From: Pseudonocardiales bacterium
Lineage (GTDB): Bacteria; Actinomycetota; Actinomycetes; Mycobacteriales; Pseudonocardiaceae
Reading direction: 5' to 3'
NCBI GenBank assembly: GCA_019247305.1
Contig: JAFAPC010000054.1
Location: forward strand, 1 to 40,368
Length of the DNA: 40,368 nucleotides
The position numbers were made by a program, and so were the translations under genes. This document shows, piece by piece, positions 26,472 to 35,734 of the stretch (positions are counted from its first letter, which is position 1; each line of letters begins with the position of its first letter). Below the pieces are notes generated by a model. It ran no database searches. It saw nothing but the letters and a program-made list of their open reading frames with translations, and was not told the origin of the DNA.

Positions 26472-27326
26472 ATGACCAGAGATACACCCCGCGCCCGACG
26501 GGGGCGGGCCGGACATAGCCGCCTGCGTCGTCGGGTGTCAGCGATACTCGCGCTCGGCGTGGCATTGCTGGCTACCGGCGGCCTGTACACGGTGTTCGGT
26601 CCCCACCCGCAACTCGCGCACGCCCAGGTGAGCCTGGCCAGCGTAGATCCAGCCCAAGTGGATCCAACCCAAGTGGATCCAACACTGGTGCGCCAGGGCG
26701 AACAGCTCTACAACAACGCTTGCATCAGCTGCCACGGTGCCAACCTGCAGGGAGTCCAAGACCACGGGCCAAGTCTGATCGGTGTCGGCGAGGCCGCAGT
26801 GTACTTCCAAGTCTCCACCGGGCGGATGCCCGCGACGCGCCAGGAAGCCCAAGTCTCCGAGAAGCCAGTCAGGTTCACCCCCGAGGAGATCGCCGCACTG
26901 GGCGCTTTCGTGCAAGCCAACGGCGGTGGGCCAGTAGTGCCGAAGGGCAGCCTCGCGGGCGGTGACCCGTCTCACGGAGGCGAGCTGTTCCGGCTCAACT
27001 GCGCCTCATGCCACAACTTCACCGGACGCGGTATCGCGCTGTCCTCCGGCAAATACGCGCCCGCGATCAGGGACGTGGACCCTAAGCAGATCTACACCGC
27101 GATGATCAGTGGACCGCAGAACATGCCGAGATTCTCCGACCAGCAACTGACCCCGCAGGACAAGCGGGACATCATCGCCTACGTCGAGTCATTCGCGAAG
27201 AACCCCGACAACCCGGGCGGTTACTCTCTCGGTGGCTATGGGCCGGTCCCGGAGGGTCTGATCGCGTGGATCCTCGGTATCTCGGCGCTGGTCGCCGTCA
27301 CGTTGTGGATCGGAGCGAAGGCATGA
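26472..27326 (+). CDS. qcrC: dihaem cytochrome c subunit QcrC of the bcc complex
   Basis: A 284-residue dihaem cytochrome cc that passes electrons from the bc1 complex directly to the aa3 oxidase, replacing soluble cytochrome c. Haem sites are C84-I-S-C87-H88 and C177-A-S-C180-H181, each in a class I cytochrome c domain with later Met ligands ([15 protein letters not shown]). An N-terminal hydrophobic segment ([21 protein letters not shown]) and a C-terminal helix ([19 protein letters not shown]) anchor it, with the haem domains outside. Before the first domain is a [16 protein letters not shown] stretch encoded by three 15-bp DNA repeats. The stop overlaps qcrA (ATGA). Confidence 0.96.
   Translation: MTRDTPRARRGRAGHSRLRRRVSAILALGVALLATGGLYTVFGPHPQLAHAQVSLASVDPAQVDPTQVDPTLVRQGEQLYNNACISCHGANLQGVQDHGPSLIGVGEAAVYFQVSTGRMPATRQEAQVSEKPVRFTPEEIAALGAFVQANGGGPVVPKGSLAGGDPSHGGELFRLNCASCHNFTGRGIALSSGKYAPAIRDVDPKQIYTAMISGPQNMPRFSDQQLTPQDKRDIIAYVESFAKNPDNPGGYSLGGYGPVPEGLIAWILGISALVAVTLWIGAKA
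26646..26690. repeat. three 15-bp tandem repeats inside qcrC
   Basis: GATCCAGCCCAAGTG, GATCCAACCCAAGTG and GATCCAACACTGGTG follow each other and encode D-P-x-x-V three times in the linker between the membrane anchor and the first haem domain. In-frame repeat number changes would lengthen or shorten the linker by five residues. Confidence 0.85.
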
Positions 27327-28465
27327 GTGGCTTCGGGGTGCCTGCCGGCGGGGTGACTGGGCAGCGACGGCCCCCAGGTGCGGCCGAGCTGGCGACGTCG
27401 AGCCGTGAGGAGCTCGTCGAGCTAGGCTCAGCGCTGGACGGGGTGACCATCGCGCACCGGGAGGATCAGTTCCCGGTACCGGGCACCCGGGCGGAGAAGC
27501 GCACCGAGCGCAAGGTCACGCGGTGGTTCATCGTCGCGGCACTAGCCGGGCTGGGCTTCCTGGCGGCCTACCTGTTCTGGCCCTACGAGTACGCTCCGCC
27601 GGGCAGCTCAGGCAGCCAGCACCTGCTCTACCAGCTCTACACGCCGATTATCGGAGTGCTACTCGGGATGTCCGTGTTCGCCGTCGGCGGCGGGACGATC
27701 GCCTATGCCAAGCTCCTGCTACCGCACGAGGCGGCCGTACAGGAGCGCCACATCGGCGGTTCCGCAGAGCTGGACCGGGTGACCACGAGCGCCATCCTGG
27801 CTGACGCCGGGGCCAGCATCGGCCTCGGACGGAGATCCCTGATCAAGCGGGCGGCTGGGCTTGGGGCGGCCGTCACCAGCGCTGGGCTGGGGGTCTTCGC
27901 GCTGGGCGGTCTGATTCGCAACCCGTGGAAGGGCGGGAACCACGCCGCGCTGTGGGTTACGCCCTGGGCCTCGGACAACGGTGAGCCGGTGTTCCTGCGC
28001 TATGACTCTGAGCAGCTGCGCCTGGCGCGTCCGGAAGACCTCGCCGCCGGCAGCATCGCGACCGTCTTCCCCTACAAACGATCCTGGTCGGAGCAGCAGG
28101 CGCACGATGCGATGCATGCTTCCGACAGCCCGGTGATGCTCATCCGGTTGCGCCCTGAGCAGGCGGCGCAGGTGGTCCAGCGCAAGGGTCAGGTCGATTT
28201 CCACTACGGCGACTTCTACGCGTACTCGAAGATCTGCACGCATCTGGGCTGCCCTGCGTCGCTGTACGAGGCCCAGGACGCTCGGCTGCTGTGCCCCTGC
28301 CACCAGTCGCAATTCGATATGTTGGAGTACGCCAAACCGATCTTTGGTCCGGCTACCCGGGCCTTGCCTCAACTGCATATCGACGTGAACGATGAGGGTT
28401 ACTTCTACGCCAGGGGAGACTTCATCGAGCCCGTCGGGCCAGCGTTCTGGGAGCGGAGGTCATGA
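27323..28465 (+). CDS. qcrA: Rieske iron-sulfur subunit QcrA
   Basis: A 380-residue Rieske [2Fe-2S] subunit of the cytochrome bcc complex. Cluster ligands are C305-T-H307 (CTHLGC) and C324-P-C326-H327 (CPCHQSQFD); the outer cysteines can form the stabilising disulfide. Three membrane segments typical of the actinobacterial form are visible: [48 protein letters not shown] and [21 protein letters not shown]. The last is preceded by RRSLIKRAA, a twin-Arg-like signal for export of the folded cluster domain. The start overlaps the qcrC stop and its stop overlaps qcrB (both ATGA). Confidence 0.96.
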   Translation: MSGFGVPAGGVTGQRRPPGAAELATSSREELVELGSALDGVTIAHREDQFPVPGTRAEKRTERKVTRWFIVAALAGLGFLAAYLFWPYEYAPPGSSGSQHLLYQLYTPIIGVLLGMSVFAVGGGTIAYAKLLLPHEAAVQERHIGGSAELDRVTTSAILADAGASIGLGRRSLIKRAAGLGAAVTSAGLGVFALGGLIRNPWKGGNHAALWVTPWASDNGEPVFLRYDSEQLRLARPEDLAAGSIATVFPYKRSWSEQQAHDAMHASDSPVMLIRLRPEQAAQVVQRKGQVDFHYGDFYAYSKICTHLGCPASLYEAQDARLLCPCHQSQFDMLEYAKPIFGPATRALPQLHIDVNDEGYFYARGDFIEPVGPAFWERRS

Positions 28466-30144
28466 GCGCGATGACGACACCGTCCGCATCGGCCACCTCG
28501 GGAGGCCTCGCTGCCCGGGCCGGCAAGGCAGCCGACGAGCTGGACCAGCGGTTTCACCTAGCCGCCGGCCTGCGCCGGCAGGTCAACAAGGTCTTCCCCA
28601 CGCACTGGTCCTTCATGCTCGGTGAGATTGCGCTGAACAGCTTCATCGTGCTGCTGCTGTCCGGAACGTACCTGACGCTGTTCTTCGACCCCTCCATGCA
28701 GGAGGTCAAGTACAACGGTGTTTACCAGAATCTCCGCGGGATCGAGATGTCCCGGGCGTTCGAGTCAACCCTGCAGATCTCCTTCGATGTCCGCGGTGGG
28801 CTGTTCGTCCGGCAGGTGCACCACTGGGCAGCGCTGCTGTTCGTCGCAGCCATCGTGGCGCACATGTTTCGCACGTTCTTCACCGGCGCCTTCCGCAAGC
28901 CTCGTGAGACGAACTGGACAATCGGCGTTATCCTCGCGCTCCTAGCCGGAATTGAGGGTCTCACCGGCTACTCACTGCCCGATGACCTGCTCTCCGGCAC
29001 CGGGCTCCGGATCATTTCGTCGATCATCATGTCGCCACCAGTGATCGGCACCTGGGCCCAGTGGGCGATCTTTGGCGGCAAGTTCCCCGGCGACATGATT
29101 ATTTCCCGATTCTTCATCGTCCACGTCCTGATCATTCCGGGCATCCTGGTCGCGCTGATCGCGGTGCACCTCGGGCTGGTCTGGTACCAGAAGCACACGC
29201 AGTTCCCCGGGCCTGGACGCACCGAACGCAATGTGGTCGGTGTCCGTATCCTGCCGATCTTCGCGACGAAGGCCAGCGGCTTCGCCATGACGAACATCGG
29301 TGTGATCTGCATCCTGGCGGGGCTATTCCAGATCAACCCGATATGGAACTTCGGCCCGTACGACCCGGCTCAGGTCTCGGCGGCTTCGCAGCCCGACTGG
29401 TATGTCGGTTGGCTGGACGGCTCCACCCGATTGTGGCCTGCCTGGGAAGTCTACCTGGGCAACTACATGATTCCCGCGTCGTTCTGGCCGACGATGGTGA
29501 TGCCCGGCATCATGTTCACCCTTGCCTTCGCCTACCCCGCTATTGAGCGCAAACTCACCAAGGACAACGCCTCGCACAACCTGCTCCAGCGTCCGCGGGA
29601 CGTCCCGGTGCGAACCGCCTTGGGCATGATGGCGATCTCGTTCATGTTCGTGCTGCTGCTCTCCGGCGGCAACGACGTCATCGCGTACACATTCGACATC
29701 TCGTTGAACGCCACCACCTGGGCGGGCCGCATCGGGCTGCTGTTGCTGCCACCGATCGCCTACTACGTGACCTACCGGATCTGCCTTGGTCTGCAGCGCG
29801 CCGACCGGGCGATCCTGGAACACGGGATTGAGACCGGCATCATCAAGCGGCTACCGCACGGTGAGTTCATCGAGGTCCACCAGCCGCTCGGCGACGTGGA
29901 CGAGCACGGTCATCCCATCCCGCTGGAATACCAGGGCGCACGGGTGCCCAAGCGGATGAACCAGCTAGGCTCGGCTGGTACTCCAGTGCCTGGATCCCTG
30001 TTCAAACCGGACCCTATCGATCAGAGCAGGGCGTTGCAGATTGCTCGTCAGCAAGCAGCGGGCAACGGGGCCAGTACCACCGGCGCCAGGACAAACGGGG
30101 CAGGTCGAGAGTTCGCCGGTCGGCCCCAGCAGTCCAGGGAATAA
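28462..30144 (+). CDS. qcrB: cytochrome b subunit QcrB
   Basis: A 560-residue menaquinol-oxidising cytochrome b subunit. Haem b ligands are His120 and His134 ([21 protein letters not shown]) paired with His221 and His236 ([21 protein letters not shown]); the 14- and 15-residue spacings resemble cytochrome b6 more than mitochondrial cytochrome b. The Qo-site motif appears as PDWYVGW, the actinobacterial variant of PEWY. About eight or nine transmembrane segments are visible, and the C-terminal 110 residues form a soluble tail. In mycobacteria this subunit is the target of Q203-type inhibitors. It starts within the qcrA stop codon and converges with ctaF. Confidence 0.97.
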   Translation: MSAMTTPSASATSGGLAARAGKAADELDQRFHLAAGLRRQVNKVFPTHWSFMLGEIALNSFIVLLLSGTYLTLFFDPSMQEVKYNGVYQNLRGIEMSRAFESTLQISFDVRGGLFVRQVHHWAALLFVAAIVAHMFRTFFTGAFRKPRETNWTIGVILALLAGIEGLTGYSLPDDLLSGTGLRIISSIIMSPPVIGTWAQWAIFGGKFPGDMIISRFFIVHVLIIPGILVALIAVHLGLVWYQKHTQFPGPGRTERNVVGVRILPIFATKASGFAMTNIGVICILAGLFQINPIWNFGPYDPAQVSAASQPDWYVGWLDGSTRLWPAWEVYLGNYMIPASFWPTMVMPGIMFTLAFAYPAIERKLTKDNASHNLLQRPRDVPVRTALGMMAISFMFVLLLSGGNDVIAYTFDISLNATTWAGRIGLLLLPPIAYYVTYRICLGLQRADRAILEHGIETGIIKRLPHGEFIEVHQPLGDVDEHGHPIPLEYQGARVPKRMNQLGSAGTPVPGSLFKPDPIDQSRALQIARQQAAGNGASTTGARTNGAGREFAGRPQQSRE

Positions 30145-30154
30145 GCCCTTGCCT

Positions 30155-30182
30155 TGGGTGGCCGGGGGCCCCAGCCGCCCCA
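30155..30182. terminator. imperfect GC-rich hairpin between convergent qcrB and ctaF
   Basis: In the 63-base gap between the two convergent stops, TGGGTGGCCGGGG can pair, with one bulge, one wobble pair and one mismatch, to CCCCAGCCGCCCCA around a one-base centre. It is well placed to stop transcription from both sides. No U-run follows. Confidence 0.45.
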
Positions 30183-30207
30183 GGAAACAGGGGAGCAAAA
30201 AGGGCAC

Positions 30208-30609
30208 TCACTCCGGCTTGGGGCCGATGTGGTACTCGAAGACCAGCCCCGCCACTGTGCTCAGCACCAGCGCGATACCGACGACAACCAGCCACCACTG
30301 ATCCAGAGCCAAGGCAAACGCCAGCACGCTGGCCGCCAACGCCATCCCGAATGGCCAGTAACTGCCAGGCGAGAAGAAACCCATCTCACCAGCACCGTCA
30401 GAGATCTCAGCCTCGACGTTGTCCTCGGGGCGCATCCGGACCCGCCGCGAGACGAACCGGAAGTAGGTGCCGATGATGAGAGCCAGCCCGCCACTCAGCG
30501 TCAGGCCAGCCGAGCCCACCGGCTCACCATGCGACCACAGACCGTAGATCACATCGGACAGGAAGAAGAACGCCGCGGTGAGCTCGAAGATCCGCGCCTC
30601 GACCCTCAT
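30208..30609 (-). CDS. ctaF: cytochrome c oxidase subunit IV (CtaF)
   Basis: A 133-residue membrane protein of the actinobacterial cytochrome oxidase subunit IV family. It starts MRVEARIFELTAAFFFLSDVIYGLW and has four hydrophobic segments, with the second (GLTLSGGLALIIGTYFRFVSRRV), a charged loop RPEDNVEAEISDGAGEMGFFSPGSYWP typical of the family, and two C-terminal helices. The length is close to the M. tuberculosis protein (Rv2199c). It lies 50 bases downstream of ctaC on the same strand. The mycobacterial genes mmpS3 and Rv2197c, normally between qcrB and this gene, are absent here. Confidence 0.94.
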   Translation of the reverse strand: MRVEARIFELTAAFFFLSDVIYGLWSHGEPVGSAGLTLSGGLALIIGTYFRFVSRRVRMRPEDNVEAEISDGAGEMGFFSPGSYWPFGMALAASVLAFALALDQWWLVVVGIALVLSTVAGLVFEYHIGPKPE

Positions 30610-30659
30610 GATGCTGCCTCACTCTCGGAACCTGGGCCAACGGCCAACCCCCGCGCAGG

Positions 30660-31625
30660 TTAGTGGCCGCCCTGAGCCTGACGGACGTCGCGGGGGATGC
30701 GGTCAGTAGTGAACGGGAAGGTGGTGACTGCCTTGGGGGCGCACAGTTGGCCGCAGTTGAGCTGGACGAGCGCCTCACCGGCGGTGTAGGACCGGTGGGT
30801 CTGGGGGTTGATCGCAGCCCGTAAGGCCAGATACTGCTCAAAGAGGTCTGGCGGCAACGCGCGAAGCTCGAAGTTCATCATCGAGTGGTAGGTGCCGCAC
30901 AACTCGGCACAGCGGCCGACAAAGGCTCCTTGACGCGCTATCGTGGTCTGGAAAACATTGTCGGTATTGTTTTTCTCCGGCCGTGGGAAGACGTCACGCT
31001 TGAAGAGAAAATCCGGGATATAGAACGAATGCACAACGTCGGTGGACTCGAGCTGGTACTCCACGACGCGGTTGGTGGGCACCACCAGTAGCGGGACCGT
31101 GCTGGAGGAGCCCACCGTGGACAGTGGTTCACCGTCCTGGGTCCGCCGGACCTGGTAAACGCCATCCTTGCCCGGTTTGTCCTGCAGATACTGGAACTCC
31201 CAGTCCCATTGGAAGCCGACCACTCGTACCCGGAGGTCGGGATGGTCAACTTTGGCCATGACAAAGTCCTGCGCTGTTACCGTGAAGTAAAAAAGTACTG
31301 CGACGATCACGAACGGGATAACTGTGTAAATAATTTCCAATGGCAGATTGTACTGGAACTGCCGAGGCATGTCGTCAGATTTTTTGCGGTGGAAAGTAAC
31401 CGTCCACATCATCAACGTCGCGACGATCAGCCCGACCACCAGGGCAGCTACCACGGCCCAGATCCACAGGTCACGCATCCGCTCAGCCTGTGGTGTGATC
31501 CCCTCTGGCCAGCCGAACGAAAACGCCTGATATACCGAGCACCCGGTAGACAGGGCGGCAACCATTCCGGCCAGCCCGGCGACTTTCACCAGCCGAACCG
31601 CTCGGGAACGGACCACACCGATCAC
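30660..31625 (-). CDS. ctaC: cytochrome c oxidase subunit II (CtaC)
   Basis: A 321-residue subunit carrying the binuclear CuA centre that accepts electrons from QcrC. An N-terminal lipobox (LSTGC, Cys29) marks it as a lipoprotein, followed by two membrane helices (LWIWAVVAALVVGLIVATLMMWTV and IIYTVIPFVIVAVLFYFTV). The CuA domain shows VGFQWDWEFQY, STDVVHSFYIPDF (His ligand) and GRCAELCGTYHSMMNF with the two Cys, His and Met ligands. The GTG start at 31625 has GAGGAGGA upstream. It leads the ctaC-ctaF unit and is divergent from asnB, as in M. tuberculosis Rv2200c/Rv2201. Confidence 0.96.
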   Translation of the reverse strand: MIGVVRSRAVRLVKVAGLAGMVAALSTGCSVYQAFSFGWPEGITPQAERMRDLWIWAVVAALVVGLIVATLMMWTVTFHRKKSDDMPRQFQYNLPLEIIYTVIPFVIVAVLFYFTVTAQDFVMAKVDHPDLRVRVVGFQWDWEFQYLQDKPGKDGVYQVRRTQDGEPLSTVGSSSTVPLLVVPTNRVVEYQLESTDVVHSFYIPDFLFKRDVFPRPEKNNTDNVFQTTIARQGAFVGRCAELCGTYHSMMNFELRALPPDLFEQYLALRAAINPQTHRSYTAGEALVQLNCGQLCAPKAVTTFPFTTDRIPRDVRQAQGGH

Positions 31626-31685
31626 GCCTCGTTCCTCCTCATCGCCTGATGCGGCCCGGCAGCCCACTGACTGGAGCCTAAACCA

Positions 31686-31707
31686 GCGCGAGCGCCAAAG
31701 CTCGCGC
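31686..31707. repeat. 8-bp inverted repeat between divergent ctaC and asnB
   Basis: GCGCGAGC (31686-31693) and GCTCGCGC (31700-31707) form a perfect repeat with a 6-base centre, 61 bases before the ctaC start. In a divergent promoter region this is more likely an operator than a terminator. Confidence 0.45.
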
Positions 31708-31735
31708 AGGGCGTGAGTGGGCCGTCGTCCCGGAC

Positions 31736-31801
31736 GTCATACTGGGCCGCCAGTCGTCTGGGTCGCCGGTCATCTGGGTCGCCGGTCATACTGGGCCACC
31801 G
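31736..31801. repeat. four 16-17-bp tandem repeats between ctaC and asnB
   Basis: The units are GTCATACTGGGCCGCCA, GTCGTCTGGGTCGCCG, GTCATCTGGGTCGCCG and GTCATACTGGGCCACCG, arranged as two outer 17-bp and two inner 16-bp copies. The array occupies the middle of the 272-base divergent intergenic region, about 100 bases before the asnB start. It could be an array of regulator sites or a variable-number repeat. Confidence 0.8.
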
Positions 31802-31897
31802 TCGGGTCCATCATCAGCCGACGGTCGGCGTCCAGGAGCGGGCCCAGAAGCGGGCGCTGACGAAGCAAAGGCCGCGCAGGAGAGGACAAGGACGAGC

Positions 31898-33826
31898 GTG
31901 TGCGGATTGCTGGGACTACTGACCGCGCAGCAGGATGCGGCGCAGCGGGTGGCAGATGTCACCGCGGCGCTGCGCTGCCAGCGGCATCGCGGACCCGACG
32001 AGACCGGGACCTGGCACGACGCTGACGTGGTGCTTGGATTCAACCGGCTGTCCATCATCGATCTTGAACACTCTCACCAGCCGTTGCGCTGGGGTCCGCC
32101 CGGTACGCCGGAGCGCTACATAATCCTGTTCAACGGGGAGGTCTACAACTACCTCGAGCTTCGTGCGGAACTTCAGGACCAACCCTACGGTGCGAGCTTT
32201 GCCACCGAAGGTGACACCGAGGTCGTCGTGGCGGCATACCATCACTTCGGGCCGGCCGCTGTGCAGCGGCTCCGGGGAATGTTCGCCTTCGTCATTTGGG
32301 ACACCCAGCTACGCCTCGCCTTCGGCGCCCGCGACCCCTTCGGTATCAAGCCGCTCTTCAGCTGCTCCGGACCGGGCGGGGTGGCGTTCGCCAGCGAGAA
32401 GAAGAGCCTGCTGGAGTTGGCGCCTTCGCTGGGAGTGTCCACAGCGGTCGACCACCGAGCGCTGCAGCACTACCTGACCCTGCAGTACGTGCCCGAACCA
32501 GCATCCCTGCACACCGGGATTGCCCGGATCGAGTCCGGCACCTCGTTCACGATCTCCCCCGGTGGTAAGCCGGTCACCGAACGCTACTTCCATCCGCGGT
32601 TCCGGCCCCGGGAGATCCGCTCCGAAGCCGGTGCACGGGTCCTGTACCACGAGATCGCTGCAGCGATGCGGGACTCGGTCGCCAAGCATATGCGGGCCGA
32701 CGTCACCGTCGGCGCCTTCCTCTCCGGTGGGATCGACTCCACCGCCATCGCCGCGCTGGCCCGCGAGCACAATCCGAACTTGATCACCTTCACCACCGGC
32801 TTCGAGCGAGAGGGCTACTCCGAGGTGGACGTGGCAGCGGAGTCGGCGGCCGCGATCGGCGTCCGGCACGTGGTCCGCACCGTCTCGGCCACCGAACTGG
32901 CTGAGGCACTGCCGCTCATCGTGTGGTATCTCGATGATCCGGTGGCCGACCCCGCGCTGGTGCCACTGTGGTTCATCGCCCGCCAAGCCCGGGAACATGT
33001 CAAGGTGGTGCTGTCCGGGGAGGGTGCTGATGAGCTCTTCGGCGGATACACCATCTACCGGGAACCGCTGTCGCTGGCCGCGTTCGACAAGGTTCCCGGC
33101 GGGCTGCGCCGCACACTGGGCCGGCTCTCCAGGCGGATCCCGGAGGGCGTGCGCGGCAAAGACCTGCTACGTCGCGGCTCGTTGCCGCTGGAGCAGCGCT
33201 ACTACGGCAACGCGCGAATCTTCCGGGACGACCAGCTGCGCGCTGTCCTACGCGGATACGACCCGACTGTCTCGCACGCCGATCTCACTGCAGCTCCCTA
33301 CGCCGCCTCCGCCGGCTGGGATCCGGTCGCCCGCATGCAGCACGTGGACCTATTCACCTGGCTGCGTGGTGACATCCTGGTCAAAGCCGACAAGATGACC
33401 ATGGCCAACTCCCTTGAGCTCCGGGTGCCCTTCCTCGACCCTGAGGTGTTCCGGGTGGCTTCCACCATCCCGCTGGCGGAGAAGATCACTCGGGAGACCA
33501 CCAAGCACGCCCTGCGTCAGGCGCTGCGTGACATTGTGCCGGCGCATGTGCTGCACCGGCGCAAACTGGGTTTCCCGGTGCCGATCCGGCACTGGCTACG
33601 GAAGGAGCTGCACGACTGGGCCCGCAGCATTATCGACGACTCAGGCACCGCAGAGTTCCTCGACCTCGCGGCGGCGCACCGAATGCTGGACGAGCACCGT
33701 GCCGGACCGCGAGACCACAGCCGGCGGCTCTGGGCCGTGCTGGTCTTCATGCTCTGGCACGCCATCTTCGTCGAGCAGCGGATCACCCCGGCAGTGCCGG
33801 AACCGCGTTACCCCGTGCAGGTATAG
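31898..33826 (+). CDS. asnB: glutamine-dependent asparagine synthetase
   Basis: A 642-residue AsnB. The class II glutaminase domain begins with the nucleophile Cys2 (MCGLLGLL) after Met removal, with the glutamine-binding RHRGPDETG and FNGEVYNYLELR segments. The synthetase domain has the pyrophosphate loop SGGIDST at 276-282 and SGEGADELFGGY. It makes asparagine from aspartate, glutamine and ATP, or may amidate cell-wall peptides as proposed for some actinobacterial AsnB. Length and locus match M. tuberculosis Rv2201. The GTG start has AAGGA five bases upstream; the Cys at position 2 fixes the start. The mycobacterial neighbour adoK is missing. Confidence 0.96.
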   Translation: MCGLLGLLTAQQDAAQRVADVTAALRCQRHRGPDETGTWHDADVVLGFNRLSIIDLEHSHQPLRWGPPGTPERYIILFNGEVYNYLELRAELQDQPYGASFATEGDTEVVVAAYHHFGPAAVQRLRGMFAFVIWDTQLRLAFGARDPFGIKPLFSCSGPGGVAFASEKKSLLELAPSLGVSTAVDHRALQHYLTLQYVPEPASLHTGIARIESGTSFTISPGGKPVTERYFHPRFRPREIRSEAGARVLYHEIAAAMRDSVAKHMRADVTVGAFLSGGIDSTAIAALAREHNPNLITFTTGFEREGYSEVDVAAESAAAIGVRHVVRTVSATELAEALPLIVWYLDDPVADPALVPLWFIARQAREHVKVVLSGEGADELFGGYTIYREPLSLAAFDKVPGGLRRTLGRLSRRIPEGVRGKDLLRRGSLPLEQRYYGNARIFRDDQLRAVLRGYDPTVSHADLTAAPYAASAGWDPVARMQHVDLFTWLRGDILVKADKMTMANSLELRVPFLDPEVFRVASTIPLAEKITRETTKHALRQALRDIVPAHVLHRRKLGFPVPIRHWLRKELHDWARSIIDDSGTAEFLDLAAAHRMLDEHRAGPRDHSRRLWAVLVFMLWHAIFVEQRITPAVPEPRYPVQV

Positions 33827-33841
33827 CTCCAGCGAGGATCC

Positions 33842-34204
33842 TTAGTTAAAGGAGTCCCCGCACGCACAGGAGCCCCCCGCGTTGGGGTTGTCGATGGTGA
33901 AGCCCTGTTTCTCGATCGTGTCCACGAAATCGATCACAGCACCCTGCAGGTAGGGCACGCTCATCCGGTCGACCACGACGGTGAGGCCGTTGAAGTCCCG
34001 CTGGGCATCGCCGTCGAGCGTGCGCTCATCGAAAAAGAGCTGGTAGCGCAGGCCAGCGCAACCGCCCGGCTGCACGGCGATGCGCAGCCGCATATCGGTC
34101 CGCCCCTCCTGGTCGAGCAGCGCCTTCGCCTTGGCGGCAGCGGCGTCGGTGAGCTCGACACCATGAGTGGGCACCTTGGTGCCGGCGATGTTCTCGACGG
34201 TCAT
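33842..34204 (-). CDS. HesB/IscA-family iron-sulfur carrier (Rv2204c-like)
   Basis: A 120-residue A-type iron-sulfur carrier that delivers [Fe-S] clusters to target enzymes. The three conserved cysteines are Cys49 in QPGGCAGLRYQL and Cys113/Cys115 in GGSCACGDSF. The length is close to M. tuberculosis Rv2204c, the single A-type carrier in that genome. Location next to the respiratory cluster fits a role in Rieske maturation, though this is inference. The ATG has GGGAG five bases upstream. It converges with asnB with a 15-base gap. Confidence 0.94.
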   Translation of the reverse strand: MTVENIAGTKVPTHGVELTDAAAAKAKALLDQEGRTDMRLRIAVQPGGCAGLRYQLFFDERTLDGDAQRDFNGLTVVVDRMSVPYLQGAVIDFVDTIEKQGFTIDNPNAGGSCACGDSFN

Positions 34205-34304
34205 GACTCTCCCTGGGGATCGGCGCTCGGCACGGATGAGTGTCTCTACTCTACGCGAACGCCCACGGCCATTACGTGATTCCGTGCCTCCATGGTGACA
34301 CAGC

Positions 34305-34355
34305 GCCTAATCTCCGCCGGGGCCTAATCTCCGCCCGGGCCCAATCTCCGCCCGG
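34305..34355. repeat. three 17-bp tandem repeats upstream of the DUF3043 gene
   Basis: GCCTAATCTCCGCCGGG, GCCTAATCTCCGCCCGG and GCCCAATCTCCGCCCGG follow one another in the gap between the divergent HesB and DUF3043 genes. Each unit has 2 or fewer differences from the next. Could be a regulator array or slippage-prone repeat. Confidence 0.85.
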
Positions 34356-34410
34356 GGCCCACCACAGACAGATGGGCACCCTGTTCAGCCAGTGCTCTAG
34401 GCTGGCCACC

Positions 34411-35091
34411 GTGAGGTTCCTGCGCGGCAACACCGGCTCTGGAGCCACCGGGTCGGAGCCGGTGGTGGAAGGGAAACTTGACCCGGGCAGGGTAAGCCAC
34501 CAGGCCCGCACCCGTGGCTCCGCAGCAGCAGGCCCCGAAACAGCCGGCCCCGCAACAGCCGGCAAGGGCAGGCCTACCCCACGACGCCGAGAGGCCGAGG
34601 GCCGCAAGCGCGGCCCGGCGCCACCCCCCCCGCGTACTCAGCGGGAAGCATTACGCCGGATGCGCGAGTCCAAGGAGCACCGGCGCACCGCTGCGGCGCA
34701 ACGCCGAGAACGCATGCTGGCTGGGGACGAGAAGTACCTCCTGCCGCGCGATCAGGGCCCCGTGAAGGCGTACGTGCGGGATCTGGTGGATTCCCGGCGG
34801 CACTTCGCGGGCGTGTTCATGCCCCTGGCCCTGCTGGTGATCGTGGTGGTTCTGGTGCCATCGCCGGTCCTGCAGGAGTCTGTGTCGTTCGTGTCGATGG
34901 CGATGTTCATCGGGGTTGTGATCGAGGGGGTCCTGCTGGGCCGCACCGTCACCCGTCACGTCCGCGAACGGTTCCCCAACTCAGCAGAGTCCGGGACAAG
35001 CCTGGGGTTCTACGCGATGACCCGGGCCACCCAGCTGCGCCGACTGCGGGTGCCCAAGCCCCGCGTCGGTCTTGGCGAGGCGATCCCGTAA
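34411..35091 (+). CDS. DUF3043 membrane protein (Rv2206-like)
   Basis: A protein of about 226 residues in the actinobacterial DUF3043 family. The N-terminal 75 residues are disordered and rich in Ala/Pro/Gly. The family core starts at GKGRPTPRRREAEGRKRGP and continues TQREALRRMRESKEHRRTAAAQRRERMLAGDEKYLLPRDQGPVKAYVRDLVDSRR. Two transmembrane helices follow (VFMPLALLVIVVVLVPS and SFVSMAMFIGVVIEGVLLGRT). It ends with a basic RRLRVPKPRVGLG tail. The frame is open from 34240, but the GTG giving VRFLRGN matches homologues. It corresponds in position to M. tuberculosis Rv2206. Function unknown. Confidence 0.85.
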   Translation: MRFLRGNTGSGATGSEPVVEGKLDPGRVSHQARTRGSAAAGPETAGPATAGKGRPTPRRREAEGRKRGPAPPPPRTQREALRRMRESKEHRRTAAAQRRERMLAGDEKYLLPRDQGPVKAYVRDLVDSRRHFAGVFMPLALLVIVVVLVPSPVLQESVSFVSMAMFIGVVIEGVLLGRTVTRHVRERFPNSAESGTSLGFYAMTRATQLRRLRVPKPRVGLGEAIP

Positions 35092-35155
35092 CCGGTCCCA
35101 CCTCCCGGGCCCGGCTGCTGTCCCCGACCGGTGCGCCGACGGTACCCTCAGGCGG

Positions 35156-35680
35156 GTGCGGACGCTGGTGCTCGGTGGTGCTCGCTCAGGCAAGTCCGCC
35201 CACGCCGAGGGGTTACTGGGGGATGCGCAGGTGGACTATCTGGCAACCGCCCGGCGAGCAGTCGATGACGAGGACTGGGAAGCACGGATCGCCGCGCACG
35301 TGGCACGCCGCCCGTCGGGGTGGCGCACCACCACGCCTGTTGACCTTCCTGGCGCGCTGCGCGCCGCTGGCGGTGTCCCCGTGTTGGTCGATGACATCGC
35401 TACCTGGCTGACCGGAGAGCTAGACGACGCAGGCGCCTGGGAGGGCAGCGTAGCGGCGATGCGGGCCTGCCGCGCGCGGTGCGCCGAACTGGTGTCGGCG
35501 GTGGTGGCCTGCCCGGCCCGGCTGGTGCTGGTGAGCGCGGAGGTCGGGCTTGGAGTTATACCAGCGACCCGCGCGGGGCGGCTGTTCCGCGACGAGCTGG
35601 GTGCGCTGAACGTCGAGCTCGCCGCGGTGTGCGACGAGGTGCTGCTGGTGGTGTCGGGGCTACCTGTCAAGCTGCGTTGA
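35156..35680 (+). CDS. cobU: adenosylcobinamide kinase/guanylyltransferase CobU
   Basis: A 174-residue CobU/CobP-type enzyme that phosphorylates adenosylcobinamide and attaches GMP, preparing the nucleotide loop of cobalamin. The P-loop is LVLGGARSGKS at the N-terminus, followed by YLATARRAVDDEDWEARIAAHVARRP, VLVDDIATWLT (Walker B) and VSAEVGLGVIPATRAGRLFRDELGALN. The GTG start places the P-loop at the family position. It is the first of a cobU-cobT-cobS set, 55 bases before cobT. In M. tuberculosis cobU lies elsewhere, so this clustering differs. Confidence 0.93.
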   Translation: MRTLVLGGARSGKSAHAEGLLGDAQVDYLATARRAVDDEDWEARIAAHVARRPSGWRTTTPVDLPGALRAAGGVPVLVDDIATWLTGELDDAGAWEGSVAAMRACRARCAELVSAVVACPARLVLVSAEVGLGVIPATRAGRLFRDELGALNVELAAVCDEVLLVVSGLPVKLR

Positions 35681-35734
35681 GGTCAGTTGAGGTCAGAGGG
35701 ACCGTTGAGGGACATCGAGCACCAGGAGAGCCGC

